A stretch of 64,000 bases of DNA from an uncultured Bacteriovoracaceae bacterium (GCA_938034385.1 CALHLC010000030.1:22624-86623); one strand, 5' to 3'; shown: positions 9,402-19,598, counted from the stretch's first letter. Program-made: numbers and translations. Notes: generated by a model not told the origin, from the letters alone.

Positions 9402-12400
9402 TCGAAGGTCCACCTAAACTTTAAGTCAGCACCAAAAGAATTTGTCTTGTTTCCGGTTTGACCCTGAGATTCTTGAGATTCATAAATAGCTTCCAGGGCT
9501 ATATTCTCTCCTAATTGATAATCAATATCTACTTTATTTGCTTGGCCGGAATCTCCTAAAACAGTTTGTGAAAGATCTATCTTTATTCTATCGCTTAATT
9601 TTCTACTGATTTTGATATTCGTTGCTGTTTCTACATTAGAGCCCGAAGCGCCCCCCTGAGATCTTCCTTCCAAATAAGACTCTGTTGAATCGATAAATTG
9701 TGTGTCTAAGTTTAGACTTAGCCCTAATGTCTTCTTTAACGTTTCATTAATTTTTAAAGTATTAAAAATAAAACTCCCAACTCCAGCCGAAGCAATATTT
9801 TCTCTTTGATCATCACTTAAATCTTTTGTTGTACTATCGTCAGCATAGCCAAAGGCAATGAGTGATAAAATACTCGCTCTCTCTTGGAATGGTTCAGATT
9901 TAAAATCAAAATTTAAATCTTCGAATTGCCCATAAGAAGAAATGAATATTTTATAATCAGAAATTAATGTTTCCCCTTCGTATTCAATATTGGGATTTGT
10001 ATAACTGTTCTCACTATCAAATTGCAATACAAGTTTATTTGTTAAAATTTCATTATTATTTAAAAAGACAACGTTTTTCTTGGATTTATCAGCCTCTACT
10101 CTACCTTCCAGGACTGGATCAACTTCAGTCCCAGTTATTCTAAAGTTTCCTAATAAATACTTCTCTGCTACCGAATTTTTTATATGAATTGGCTTTTCTA
10201 TAGCGCTATCTATGCTCAACTGGAACCAGGAAGGCTCTAGTTCTTTAACATCTTGTGGTAAAAACTTTATTTTCTGAGCAATAATATCACTTTCTTCGTC
10301 AATGAATTTTTCGAACTCATCAAATATTGCTCCTCCTTCGACGTCAACCCTACCACTCATTATAAATGGTCGCTTTTTAGAAACAATTCCTGTCTTTCCA
10401 TTTAAAATGACATAACTTTTCTCATTAATATTTACTCTAGAGTTGTTAAATCTTAATTCAAGATTCGGACTAATTTCATATCCAATATTTACAATACCAT
10501 TTAAACTAATATTTCCTTCCCCAAAGTCACTTTGAAACTTCTCAATAGTGAGTTTTTCATCCCTTAAATTTATCTTTAATTCTGCGTTTTTTATACTATC
10601 AGGCCATGAAATATTCCCACAGTTAAAACGCTCTGATTCAATATCTGTATTCATTGAATATTTCAGTTTCTTACCCTTTAACCAATTTGTAACATTCATT
10701 GTCCCAGAAAAATCTAAATCACTGTTTAAGATTTTGGAAACCTTATTGAGATTCACCTTTGCATTATTTGTAATCTTATATCCATTCTTATATCCCCCCT
10801 CACCGGTGGATTCTAAAAATGGTAAAAAATCATCTTGTAAAATGAAGGACCATCGTTCAATTAGACCATCTTTTATTTTAATTTTCCCAGGTTCCTTTAA
10901 TAAGTAATTAATATCTCTATGACTAAAAGTTAAAGTTTGAACGTCACTATCTAAGTCAAAGAAATTAGGATCAGTATAATCAAACATCATCACATGGCTG
11001 GATTTAAAATTTCCTTCAAGAAAAGGGTAGCTAATATCGTATGTTGCAAATAAATTAAAAATAGGATGCCAATTTTTAACATTAGTAAAAACTTCTACCT
11101 TGGAGTTTTTCCCTCCACCATTTTCAAAGATCTCGCCAGATGATTTAATAAGTTCTTCTGCAAAGTTTAAATTATAATTATAGACCCCATTCTTATACTT
11201 TAGAGCTAGAAGAGAGTCTGCAAAAGGCTTAGACAACATCTTTGAGTTTGCTAACTTCAGATCAAGCTCATAACCATTATTAAAGTCATCAAAGCTACCA
11301 TTAATTACAAAGTCTATTCTAGAGAAAAAACCACTGTTTAAGTTATTATAAAAAGTTAAGTCTTTTGTCGTGAAATTCTTAGCTTTAAAATCAAAAGAGA
11401 AGTTATTTGTTCTGTCTAAATACTTCATCCCTCCTATAATTTTAGCTTTTCCAGTAATTGCTTCTACCTTGTCTACAGTCAAATCTAAATTCTTAAACAA
11501 AAGCTGTGCTTTTACATCATCAAAATCTTGAAAGAAAAACTTCAAACTCTTTGATCTATACTTCCCTTCTACTATTAATTTTTCTAGATCTAACTTTCCT
11601 GAAAAATTATACTTTCCACTTACCTTCCCTGTCGTATAGTCCCAATAATATTCCGGCACAGCTTCCAAAACAGGGGCATGTGATTTTCTTAACTCCTTAA
11701 CACTAAAATCATTGAGGTTGAATTGACCCAAAACAGAGTTATTTAAAAGGTTTATTTCTGCATTACCCTTATAAGCTCCTTTCCCTACAAAGCCTTTAAT
11801 TTCCGGAAATTCTAACTTGTTTCTCTCAAGATCAATATTTATATTTCCAGTATTATTGCCAAGAAAAAAATCAGCAAACTCCAGTTTCTTGGAAGCTGTC
11901 TCTAGTTCAATAATTGGGCCATCAGTTGTCCCTCTTACAAACACGTTTATTTGTGAAGTCCCTTTAATAGGAAAGTCTAGTATATGATAAAAGTCATTCA
12001 AGTTTAGTGCTAAGTCATTAACTTTTATATTAATTTTCTTAGGAGCCAAAGAGCCTCTAACTTTAGAAAGTCCCGCTCCTTGATCCACTGATCCATTTAT
12101 AATTAATTTTTCCTTATCAAAGTTATAATCAAATAGAGTATTTAATAAATAAATCTTTTTAACTTTCAATATCTCACCATCAACATTTAGGCTAAGATCA
12201 TAAAAGTTTCCTTTTAAAATTTTTACTTTCACTCCCTCTGACTTTACACCTAGTTGTAAAACTCCATCGACCATACCATCAAGTTTATCCCTAACATCAG
12301 GAATAGACTCCAAGGCACTCTTCAAAGGCATTCTCTTTAATTTCAACACAATATTATCTGGAAAAACTTCGTCTGTATTTATATCATATATTTTTTGTCT

Positions 12401-13429
12401 TTCATTGGTTGAAACCTCTCCTTCAAGATTTTTCAAGAGGGCCTTTTGAACATAAACAACTTTATTTATCACTTCTATATCTAGATATGCTTTTTTTGTA
12501 TTAAGGTATTTTGAAATTGTTTCTTCTAAAATTAGTTCAACTTTAACTTTTGGATTATCTATTAACCCCTGTGCTTTAGCATTAAACTTCATTAATCCTG
12601 AAAGATTATGGTTTGCAATATCTTTTTTTCCTAAAATTTCATCAACTAATACGTTTCCTACTATATTAAAATCAACAGCCGATTTTTCGCTAAAAACATC
12701 TTTTACCTTCCCAGACATTTTCAATTTACTAAAGTCTTTTCTGACTGCAAGGTTGTTAACCTCTAGAGTGTTTAATGTAAGTTTCCCTGAAGTTTTAAGA
12801 TAATTTATTTTTTCTTGGCCCTTAACTTTTATATCTTCTAGTTCAACATCATAGTAGATTCTCTGTCGTCTTGACTCCACTGAAAGGTCTCGAGCCAACA
12901 AATGTTGATCATCCATCAACTCTATCTTTGTATTTTCTAAATGAAGTCCATAAAGGTAAACATTATGGCTCAGTCTTATTCCATTCACATGTTTTGCTAA
13001 CTCTTTTTTCCAATTTAACTTTTTTTCTTTATTTTCTTTATTTTCTTTATTTTCTTTATTTTTCAAGTCTTCGATTTTTAAAATGGCGTTTTTTAAACTG
13101 ATCTCGGAAATATTATAACTTTCCTTGTGATAATTTGAAAAAAAACCAAAACTTACACCCAACTCTTGTGAAAACAAATCCACTTTCAAATCTTTATTTT
13201 GAAATTTTAATTCTACATCTTCGACACCAAGTATAAATGGGAACCCTATAACTTTAACTGACTTGAAGTCTATCTTTTTAACTTCATCCGAGTTAATAGA
13301 GTTGATAATTTTATGCCTCAAATAAGCGTTAAAATATGGGCTAGATATCACATTTGAAATAACATTATAAAGAACCCCTAAAATAACCAGGATTATCACT
13401 ATAATAGAAATTGCTTTTCTTTCTTTCAC
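9398..13429 (-). CDS. tamB: translocation and assembly module protein TamB
   Basis: This 1343-residue AsmA/TamB-type protein has an uncleaved N-terminal membrane anchor (residues 8-26, IIVIILVILGVLYNVIS) and more than 1000 residues of beta-strand-rich periplasmic sequence. The C-terminal TamB domain contains the ILSLIAFGYADD and LSLNLDTQFIDSTES segments and ends KFRWTFE. Family members form a hydrophobic groove bridging inner and outer membranes and work with TamA, encoded just downstream with an ATGA overlap. The start is GTG at 13429 and overlaps the upstream stop (GTGA). A short KEN-repeat lies near residues 124-135. Confidence 0.9.
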   Translation of the reverse strand: MKERKAISIIVIILVILGVLYNVISNVISSPYFNAYLRHKIINSINSDEVKKIDFKSVKVIGFPFILGVEDVELKFQNKDLKVDLFSQELGVSFGFFSNYHKESYNISEISLKNAILKIEDLKNKENKENKENKEKKLNWKKELAKHVNGIRLSHNVYLYGLHLENTKIELMDDQHLLARDLSVESRRQRIYYDVELEDIKVKGQEKINYLKTSGKLTLNTLEVNNLAVRKDFSKLKMSGKVKDVFSEKSAVDFNIVGNVLVDEILGKKDIANHNLSGLMKFNAKAQGLIDNPKVKVELILEETISKYLNTKKAYLDIEVINKVVYVQKALLKNLEGEVSTNERQKIYDINTDEVFPDNIVLKLKRMPLKSALESIPDVRDKLDGMVDGVLQLGVKSEGVKVKILKGNFYDLSLNVDGEILKVKKIYLLNTLFDYNFDKEKLIINGSVDQGAGLSKVRGSLAPKKINIKVNDLALNLNDFYHILDFPIKGTSQINVFVRGTTDGPIIELETASKKLEFADFFLGNNTGNINIDLERNKLEFPEIKGFVGKGAYKGNAEINLLNNSVLGQFNLNDFSVKELRKSHAPVLEAVPEYYWDYTTGKVSGKYNFSGKLDLEKLIVEGKYRSKSLKFFFQDFDDVKAQLLFKNLDLTVDKVEAITGKAKIIGGMKYLDRTNNFSFDFKAKNFTTKDLTFYNNLNSGFFSRIDFVINGSFDDFNNGYELDLKLANSKMLSKPFADSLLALKYKNGVYNYNLNFAEELIKSSGEIFENGGGKNSKVEVFTNVKNWHPIFNLFATYDISYPFLEGNFKSSHVMMFDYTDPNFFDLDSDVQTLTFSHRDINYLLKEPGKIKIKDGLIERWSFILQDDFLPFLESTGEGGYKNGYKITNNAKVNLNKVSKILNSDLDFSGTMNVTNWLKGKKLKYSMNTDIESERFNCGNISWPDSIKNAELKINLRDEKLTIEKFQSDFGEGNISLNGIVNIGYEISPNLELRFNNSRVNINEKSYVILNGKTGIVSKKRPFIMSGRVDVEGGAIFDEFEKFIDEESDIIAQKIKFLPQDVKELEPSWFQLSIDSAIEKPIHIKNSVAEKYLLGNFRITGTEVDPVLEGRVEADKSKKNVVFLNNNEILTNKLVLQFDSENSYTNPNIEYEGETLISDYKIFISSYGQFEDLNFDFKSEPFQERASILSLIAFGYADDSTTKDLSDDQRENIASAGVGSFIFNTLKINETLKKTLGLSLNLDTQFIDSTESYLEGRSQGGASGSNVETATNIKISRKLSDRIKIDLSQTVLGDSGQANKVDIDYQLGENIALEAIYESQESQGQTGNKTNSFGADLKFRWTFE
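13023..13058. repeat. 9-bp tandem repeat inside tamB
   Basis: There are four perfect copies of the 9-bp unit ttttcttta (plus strand), encoding an Asn-Lys-Glu tripeptide repeat in tamB. Because the unit is a multiple of three, copy-number changes would lengthen or shorten a charged linker without shifting frame. Confidence 0.9.
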
Positions 13430-13977
13430 TTTGTTCTATTTTCTCTCTTATATCCAGAAAGAATACTTTCTAAAGATCGTTCGTTTTTTAATATATTAAA
13501 AATAGAGTCTGAATCTTTAAAGCCGTTAATAAGGATTTCAGCGAGGTCTTTGTAAAACTTCTTACCATATCCTCCAAATTGATGCTTTTTTTCTAACTCA
13601 AGTCCAGTTAAAATTTTCAATAATTTTGTAGTTCTTTTTCTCTTATAATTAGTCAGTGATTCCAATTTTTTTACTTTCTTTTCTATAAATTCTAAGTCAG
13701 CACTACTTATATCTATCTCAAAAAAATCTGAACACTTTTCCCATATTTCCTCTAAGTTCTCTTCATTTAGGTTTTTTAGTAATTCATAGACCTTGTGAAT
13801 AGATCTTATCTTTGGTGTTCCCACTAAATTAAAATCGATTTTAACTTCCGGATAATTTCTATATTCTTTTGAGTACTTTAAGATATTTTCAATTCCAATT
13901 TGAACTTTCTCTATATTTCTGGAATGGACAGCCTGTTCAATCTCTTGGATTAATGAGTCTAAGTATTCGTTTTTCAT
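13426..13977 (-). CDS. hypothetical protein, 183 aa
   Basis: This is an unrecognised, highly charged, mostly helical protein without signal peptide or membrane segment, so probably cytoplasmic. The N-terminal 50 residues (IQEIEQAVHSRNIEKVQIGIENIL) look like helical hairpins. The ATG at 13977 is followed by an uninterrupted frame with neighbour-like codon use. Its TGA overlaps the GTG start of tamB, so it appears translationally coupled to tamB and tamA. A small region upstream (TATAAT on the minus strand at 13992-13987) could hold a -10 element but lies too close to the start to be convincing. Confidence 0.7.
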   Translation of the reverse strand: MKNEYLDSLIQEIEQAVHSRNIEKVQIGIENILKYSKEYRNYPEVKIDFNLVGTPKIRSIHKVYELLKNLNEENLEEIWEKCSDFFEIDISSADLEFIEKKVKKLESLTNYKRKRTTKLLKILTGLELEKKHQFGGYGKKFYKDLAEILINGFKDSDSIFNILKNERSLESILSGYKRENRTK

Positions 13978-14016
13978 ACTACTTTTATTATATCAATCTT
14001 ATGGAAAATTAGGGGT

Positions 14017-15354
14017 TTATAAATTCTTTAGAAAATTAGTAGAGTACTTATTTGATAGAAATTCTTTATTATTTAGAATCATTGAATGCATTTCTAAATT
14101 TGTTGAAATTCCTCCAATAATCGTTTCATTAATTGCTCTTTTCATACGACCAACACATCTATCTCTTGTTTGATCATGACAAATAATCTTAGAAACCATT
14201 GAGTCATAAAATGGACTTACTTTATATCCCGTATAAATATAGTCATCTACTCGAACACCTAAGCCACCTGGTCTATGATAATGATCAATTTGTCCAGGAG
14301 AAGGTAAAAAGGTCTTTGAGTCCTCAGCATTAATTCTACATTCAATTGCATGCCCACTAAATTTTATATCTTCTTGCTTGAACTTAATTTTTTTATTTTG
14401 AGCAATCATTAATTGAAGTTCGATCAAATCTATTCCAGTAACCATTTCAGTAACCGGATGTTCAACTTGAATTCTTGTATTCATCTCTATGAAGTAAAAC
14501 TTGTTACTATCAAGATCAAATAGAAACTCTACTGTACCAACAGAGTTATAATTTACAGCTCCTGCTATTTTAACCGCTGACTGACAAATCTCTTGCCTTA
14601 GTTTTTCACTTAAAACCATAGAAGGAGATTCTTCTAAAACTTTTTGATAATTTCTTTGAATAGTACAATCTCTTTCACCTAGATGAATGATGCTCCCAAA
14701 GTTATCCCCTGCAATTTGAACTTCTATATGCCTAGGCCGTTCAATAAATTTTTCAATAAAAAGAGTTCCGTCTCCAAAAAACGATTGAGCTTCTGATTCT
14801 AATTTCTTAATTTTCTTATCAAGGTTTTCTAGGTCTCGAATAACCTCCATACCTCGTCCACCTCCGCCACTAGAGGCCTTAATTAAAACAGGTAGTCCTA
14901 AGGAATTAATTTTTTTAATTATGTCTTTATGGCTTAGTCCATCTAGAATAATTGATTCAAGTGTAGAAACTCCTGCTTTCCTTGCTATCTCTTTAGATTC
15001 AATTTTACTTCCCATTGATTTTATTATCTCAGGACTAGGGCCAATAAAATTTAAAGAGCAATCATTGCACATTTTTGCAAACTCAGAGTTTTCAGATAAA
15101 AATCCATAACCTGGATGGATAGAATCAGCTCCTGTAATTTCTACAGCAGACAAGACTGCTTGAGGATTTAAATAACTCTTCAATGCTTGGGCAGGACCGA
15201 CACAAACGGACTCATCCGCCATTTTTACATGTAATGAATTTTCATCAATGGTTGAGTGAATACTCACAGTTTCAATGCCGAGCTCTTTACAGGTTCTTAT
15301 AACTCTAATGGCTATTTCCCCTCTATTAGCAATAAGAACTTTTTTTATTTCCAT
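14017..15354 (-). CDS. accC: biotin carboxylase subunit of acetyl-CoA carboxylase
   Basis: This 445-residue enzyme carboxylates the biotin on AccB using ATP and bicarbonate, the first half of malonyl-CoA synthesis. The N-terminus KKVLIANRGEIAIRVIRTCKELGI is diagnostic. It is followed by HPGYGFLSEN, the glycine-rich ATP-grasp loop SSGGGGRGMEVI, and the catalytic stretch FIEMNTRIQVEHPVTEMVTG. The C-terminal BC domain (GHAIECRINAEDS) is present. It follows accB with one base between them, the usual accBC arrangement. Confidence 0.97.
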   Translation of the reverse strand: MEIKKVLIANRGEIAIRVIRTCKELGIETVSIHSTIDENSLHVKMADESVCVGPAQALKSYLNPQAVLSAVEITGADSIHPGYGFLSENSEFAKMCNDCSLNFIGPSPEIIKSMGSKIESKEIARKAGVSTLESIILDGLSHKDIIKKINSLGLPVLIKASSGGGGRGMEVIRDLENLDKKIKKLESEAQSFFGDGTLFIEKFIERPRHIEVQIAGDNFGSIIHLGERDCTIQRNYQKVLEESPSMVLSEKLRQEICQSAVKIAGAVNYNSVGTVEFLFDLDSNKFYFIEMNTRIQVEHPVTEMVTGIDLIELQLMIAQNKKIKFKQEDIKFSGHAIECRINAEDSKTFLPSPGQIDHYHRPGGLGVRVDDYIYTGYKVSPFYDSMVSKIICHDQTRDRCVGRMKRAINETIIGGISTNLEMHSMILNNKEFLSNKYSTNFLKNL

Positions 15355-15355
15355 T

Positions 15356-15778
15356 TTATGATGGTGTTATTTCAAATAAGTTTTGGCCAAATTCAACGAA
15401 GCTTTCATTTTCTACTAAAATCTTTTTTATGACCCCGCTAGCTTCCGCTTCAATTTCATTCATAATTTTCATTGCTTCTAAAATGCAAAGAGTATCTCCC
15501 TTAGATACAGAGTCTCCCACTTTAACATATGAAGTTGCTCCTGGACTTGGAGCATTATAAAAAGTCCCTACAAAAGGTGCTTTAATAAAGTCTCCTTCAT
15601 TTAAATTCATTGCTTCCTGACTTTCAACTTTTTGAGCAGCTAAAGGGACCGCAGAAGATGTCGCCACTGTTGCATTAATAGTGACCGAGATTTTCTCTCC
15701 ATCTTTTTCGTAGCTTAGAGAATTTATTTCATTCTCTTTTGCTATATCAATTAATCCTTGTATCTTTTTTTTATCCAT
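15356..15778 (-). CDS. accB: biotin carboxyl carrier protein
   Basis: The 140-residue BCCP has a helical N-terminus, a flexible Ala/Val-rich linker (about 33-55) and a C-terminal biotinyl domain with the lysine acceptor in EAMKIMNE. It carries the carboxyl group from AccC to the carboxyltransferase. Its ATG overlaps the efp stop by one base (TAATG) and accC follows immediately. Confidence 0.97.
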   Translation of the reverse strand: MDKKKIQGLIDIAKENEINSLSYEKDGEKISVTINATVATSSAVPLAAQKVESQEAMNLNEGDFIKAPFVGTFYNAPSPGATSYVKVGDSVSKGDTLCILEAMKIMNEIEAEASGVIKKILVENESFVEFGQNLFEITPS

Positions 15779-16344
15779 TATCCCTTCACTCTCTCTACAT
15801 ACTCTCTAGATCTTGTATCAATTTTAAGTAATTCGTCAGTCTTAATAAATAATGGCACGTTTACCTGTAAACCTGTTTCTAAAATTGCTTTCTTCAATCC
15901 ACCCGAAGCCGTATCACCTTTTAGTCCAGGGTCAGTCTCTGAAACTCTCAAGCTTACAAAGTTTGGTAACTCAATTGAGATGGGTCTCTCATTGTAAAAC
16001 AAAACATCTACTTTTATGCTTTCTTGCATGAAATATTTAGCGTCTCCAACAATCTCAAAATTAATATTTATAGATTCAAAAGTTTTTTGATCCATAAAAT
16101 TAAATCCATCCGCATCTGCGTATGTAAATTCCATCTCTCTTTCATCAAGATCAGGTCTTTCAAAAGTATCTACACCAGACTTATAAGTTTTTTCTAATAA
16201 CTGTCCTGTTTCTAAATTCTTAAGTTTTGCTCTTACAAAAGCTGAACCTTTCCCAGGATTTGTATGTTGAAAATCTATGATGACAAAAGGTTTCCCATCT
16301 ATTTGAAGTTTTAAATTTTTTTTGAAATCTGAAGTCTTATACAT
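15778..16344 (-). CDS. efp: translation elongation factor P
   Basis: This 188-residue EF-P has the three expected beta domains. The modification loop reads HTNPGKGSAFVRAKLKN, with the conserved Lys in PGKG that is lysylated or otherwise modified in many bacteria. The C-terminal EF-P signature YVERVKG is present. EF-P relieves ribosome stalling at polyproline stretches. The gene is packed between aroQ and accB without gaps; accB-efp-aroQ neighbourhoods are common. No epmA/B-type modification gene is in the window. Confidence 0.97.
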   Translation of the reverse strand: MYKTSDFKKNLKLQIDGKPFVIIDFQHTNPGKGSAFVRAKLKNLETGQLLEKTYKSGVDTFERPDLDEREMEFTYADADGFNFMDQKTFESININFEIVGDAKYFMQESIKVDVLFYNERPISIELPNFVSLRVSETDPGLKGDTASGGLKKAILETGLQVNVPLFIKTDELLKIDTRSREYVERVKG

Positions 16345-16779
16345 TTAACTATCCTTTTGCGTCTCAATAAGCATTTTACATGCCCAATAATAGCTCTTAA
16401 ATCCTAATCCACTCATTATGAAATTTGCTCCTCCAGCAGTCAACATTGAGCCTCTAAAGTCTTCTCGAGCATGAGTATTTGTGAGATGGACTTCAAATAC
16501 TGGAATTTTTGTTAATTCTAACGCATCTCGAATGCTGACACTGGTATGTGAATAACCTGCAGGATTTATAACAAGCCCTTCATATTCGGCTCCAATTAAC
16601 GACTGAATCTCATTAATGATTTCTGATTCTGAATTGGATTGAAACCAATCAATTTCCACCTTTTTCCCCAGCGTCTCTACTGTATAATCTTGAATCTCTT
16701 TTAAAGATTTCTTTCCATAAATACTATCTCTAAATTCTAATAGATTAAGGTTTGGACCATTAATTATTTTGATTTTCAT
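16345..16779 (-). CDS. aroQ: type II 3-dehydroquinate dehydratase
   Basis: This 144-residue AroQ converts 3-dehydroquinate to 3-dehydroshikimate in the shikimate pathway. It shows INGPNLNLLEFRDSIYG with the catalytic Tyr, NPAGYSHTSVSIRDAL, and EVHLTNTHAREDFR with the catalytic His region. The stop directly abuts the efp start, consistent with one transcript. Confidence 0.95.
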   Translation of the reverse strand: MKIKIINGPNLNLLEFRDSIYGKKSLKEIQDYTVETLGKKVEIDWFQSNSESEIINEIQSLIGAEYEGLVINPAGYSHTSVSIRDALELTKIPVFEVHLTNTHAREDFRGSMLTAGGANFIMSGLGFKSYYWACKMLIETQKDS

Positions 16780-16806
16780 AAGTCATGATTTAACAAACAA
16801 TTTCAA

Positions 16807-17751
16807 CTAAGTTAAGGAAAACTTCTCTAATATTTCTGATGCTCTTTCTTTGATTCGAGTTCTAAACTGCATAAACTTTCTCTCTAAAGCTTTATCATCT
16901 GTAATATGTCCGTAAAGTTGTTTTTCAATTCGCTTTTTCTTCTTTATAGATTTCTCATCATTAGGATCAGACTCTAAGATTTTCTCTAATAAATCGAGGG
17001 CCTTATCATAATGCTTTTGTGACATATAAATATCAACCATCGTATGAGTCATAATAGGAGATTCATCATCGCTACTTTCAAGTGCCTCTGGTTCGTCAAT
17101 TTCAAAGCCTTTCTTAACAGCCTCTATGTCTATATCTTCACTAATATCAATCTCTTCCTGGTTACTCATACCTAAACTCGGAGTAGTATTATTAGATTTT
17201 TCCATACTCCACATATCAGCATCTTCTAAATTCACATCAAGGTTTTCTAGTTCAGAAATTATTTTTTTCTCACTCCAATCTTCAGGCTGATTAATTTTTT
17301 CTTCTACATCATTGATAGAGTGGGAATATTTCTTTTCGGAATATAATTTACTCTCCAATTCAAAAGTTCTCTCTTGGGCCTTAATATCTGCTGGATTTAT
17401 AAAAAGAATATACTTATAAGAAGTTAATGCTTCTGCATGCTTTTTTAATTTATAGCAAGTCTCTCCATACAAGCTCTGCATTTTTAAATTATCAGGAGAT
17501 GAACTCACAAATGGCTTTAATAAATTATAAGCCTTAATATATTCTTCTTGGTCAAAATAACAATTGGCTAAAACAATATATCCAAGTTGATAATCTTTAT
17601 GATTGGTAATTCCTTCTTTTAATACTTCTATCGCTTCTTTTAACATTCCTGCTTTTCTATAGCTCTCTGCTAGTGGAGCAAATACTCTACTTGTTGGATC
17701 TTTTTGATATTGATTCAAGTATTTTGAAAGTAGGACGTTGTTTGAACTCAT
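16807..17751 (-). CDS. TPR-repeat protein downstream of pilQ
   Basis: The 314-residue protein has about four tetratricopeptide repeats at residues 12-125 and another pair at about 228-275 (MVDIYMSQKHYDKALDLLEKILESDPND). A Glu/Asp-rich segment (about 130-225) separates them. No signal peptide or lipobox is seen, so it should be cytoplasmic and is not an outer-membrane Tgl/PilF-type pilotin. It starts five bases after the pilQ stop, so it is probably co-expressed with the pilus alignment complex. TPRs mediate protein binding; the partner is unknown. Confidence 0.8.
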   Translation of the reverse strand: MSSNNVLLSKYLNQYQKDPTSRVFAPLAESYRKAGMLKEAIEVLKEGITNHKDYQLGYIVLANCYFDQEEYIKAYNLLKPFVSSSPDNLKMQSLYGETCYKLKKHAEALTSYKYILFINPADIKAQERTFELESKLYSEKKYSHSINDVEEKINQPEDWSEKKIISELENLDVNLEDADMWSMEKSNNTTPSLGMSNQEEIDISEDIDIEAVKKGFEIDEPEALESSDDESPIMTHTMVDIYMSQKHYDKALDLLEKILESDPNDEKSIKKKKRIEKQLYGHITDDKALERKFMQFRTRIKERASEILEKFSLT

Positions 17752-17756
17752 ATCTA

Positions 17757-19553
17757 TTAGTCGATCACTTTTGCGTAATTTGAATCTTTTTGATTAATTA
17801 TTCTTGGTGTGAGAAAAATCATTAATTCTGTTCGAGATTTTATAGGTCTATGTCCATTTGAAAAAAGCCAACCTATAAGTGGAATCTTTCTCAAAAGTGG
17901 CACACCTCTTTTTACTTGCGATTCAGTTGTCTGATAAATCCCACCGATGACAATTGTAGAACCATTATCTACTACTACAGAGGTCTTTAAGTTATTATTA
18001 CTTTTGTTAGGCGGAGGACCATTTATTTGCCCAGTACCTTGTTCAATGAAGCTCTCTTTCTTTAAGTCAATATCTAGTTCAATTGATCCATCATTCGCTA
18101 TTGTTGGAGTTACATTTAGACTCAAGTCTGCTGTTATTGGTTCATAACTTGTCTGGATATCATCTCCAGTACCTGTTGTTACAGTTTGTGACCTTTGATC
18201 TTGTGTTGAGATTGTAGCTGTTTTTTTATTGAGCGTAACAAGCTTTGGAGAAGAAATTATCTTAGCTTTACTTTCTTCCTCTAATAACTGCAATGTAGCA
18301 TCTAGCCTAGTTAGTTTCCCAAACAAGCTTAACCCTATTGATAACAATCCTCCGGTGCCATCAGGGTTCACAAAAGAACCTCCATTGAATCCAAAGAGTG
18401 CTCCTTGAGCGTCTTCTGTTAACCCGTTACGTCCATCAGCAGTATATGTACCTTCAATACCATTTTGAAAGCCAAACTCTTTCTTAGCACCTTCAATCAT
18501 TTCAACAATTCTTGCTTCTATTAAAACTTGTGGGTTACTAACATCTAAAATATCGATAACTTGTTTCATCTTTGCAATATTTTCAGCAGTCTCTTTTACA
18601 ATAATTTTATTAGTTCTTTTATCAACACTAATACTTCCCTTCTTCTTATCAACAAAAGCCTCAATGTTTTTTTGAATATCTGCTGGCTTAGAAAAACTAA
18701 CTGAAAAAACCTTTGTCATCATTGGCTCTTCAGTCTTTAGAGCTTCTTGTTCATCTCGAACCTTTTTAGCATCGGATAAGAACTTCTTTTTCGTTATAAT
18801 TTGCAAGACATTTGAATGTTTTTTTGCCACTAAATCGTTTAAATTCAAAATTGTATCTAAAGCTTCATCCCATGGAACATTTGTAAAACTTATAGTCACC
18901 GGAGGTCTCTTGAGCGCTTCCTCACTCATTGCAATATTAAACCCCGAAGTTTCTGAGATTAAATTCATGACCTCAGCAAGTGGAACACTTCTAACATTTA
19001 TCGTTATAGGACTCCCAATATATCTCTTCTCTCCTGATTGAGTGAGGTTAGTAATAACATCGTAAGTCGGGGCACCTGCACCAGTACTTTCAAATCCTCT
19101 CTCTTCAAGTCCATCATCATAATTATTGATAACTGGTGCTTGAGCAACTGGTCCATCAATCACACCATCCTTAAAGGCACCAAATCGATTTTCTATTAAT
19201 AGCTGTACCTGATTTCCATTTTTCTCTATTCTTGAACCAACATTATCTCTAAGCTGAACAACTACTCTTACTTTAGAGGCACTTTGCTTATAAGCTGAAA
19301 CATAAACTGTTCCACCAGAAAACTCTGACGTATTAATCGGTCTAAGTACGTCTGATCTAGCGCTTGCTCCTTCAATATCTAAGATAATTTGTTGTTCATT
19401 CGTCTTGTCGCTTTTGATAACTTCTACATTCCCAGTCGTATCCAAGATTAATCGACTGACATCTCCTGTTTGCACAAATTGCATATTAGTAATTTGTTCA
19501 ACAGAAAACACATTAAAAGAAATTAAGCTGATAAATAAAATAATAGATTTCAT
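17757..19553 (-). CDS. pilQ: type IV pilus secretin PilQ
   Basis: This protein forms the outer-membrane pore through which the pilus passes. The start is set at ATG 19553 (598 residues), because AAGGA lies at correct spacing there and residues 1-17 then form a signal peptide (MKSIILFISLISFNVFS). An AMIN domain (about 20-110) is followed by an STN/N0 domain (near 175-250, with FNIAMSEEALKRPPVTISF), an N1 domain, and the secretin domain (about 320-595). The secretin domain ends VPLLRKIPLIGWLFSNG and ELMIFLTPRII. It has one AMIN domain, fewer than some homologues. Confidence 0.96.
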   Translation of the reverse strand: MKSIILFISLISFNVFSVEQITNMQFVQTGDVSRLILDTTGNVEVIKSDKTNEQQIILDIEGASARSDVLRPINTSEFSGGTVYVSAYKQSASKVRVVVQLRDNVGSRIEKNGNQVQLLIENRFGAFKDGVIDGPVAQAPVINNYDDGLEERGFESTGAGAPTYDVITNLTQSGEKRYIGSPITINVRSVPLAEVMNLISETSGFNIAMSEEALKRPPVTISFTNVPWDEALDTILNLNDLVAKKHSNVLQIITKKKFLSDAKKVRDEQEALKTEEPMMTKVFSVSFSKPADIQKNIEAFVDKKKGSISVDKRTNKIIVKETAENIAKMKQVIDILDVSNPQVLIEARIVEMIEGAKKEFGFQNGIEGTYTADGRNGLTEDAQGALFGFNGGSFVNPDGTGGLLSIGLSLFGKLTRLDATLQLLEEESKAKIISSPKLVTLNKKTATISTQDQRSQTVTTGTGDDIQTSYEPITADLSLNVTPTIANDGSIELDIDLKKESFIEQGTGQINGPPPNKSNNNLKTSVVVDNGSTIVIGGIYQTTESQVKRGVPLLRKIPLIGWLFSNGHRPIKSRTELMIFLTPRIINQKDSNYAKVID

Positions 19554-19598
19554 GATCTCTTCCTTAAGTATCAATGAGTATATTTTATTTTATAAAAG

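Noticed and set aside
13978..14016. TATAAT before the 183-residue unknown gene as a promoter
   Set aside because: It lies only about nine bases before the start codon and has no matching -35; too weak to annotate.
16807..17751. TPR protein after pilQ as a Tgl/PilF-type pilotin
   Set aside because: It lacks any signal peptide or lipobox, so it should not reach the outer membrane.
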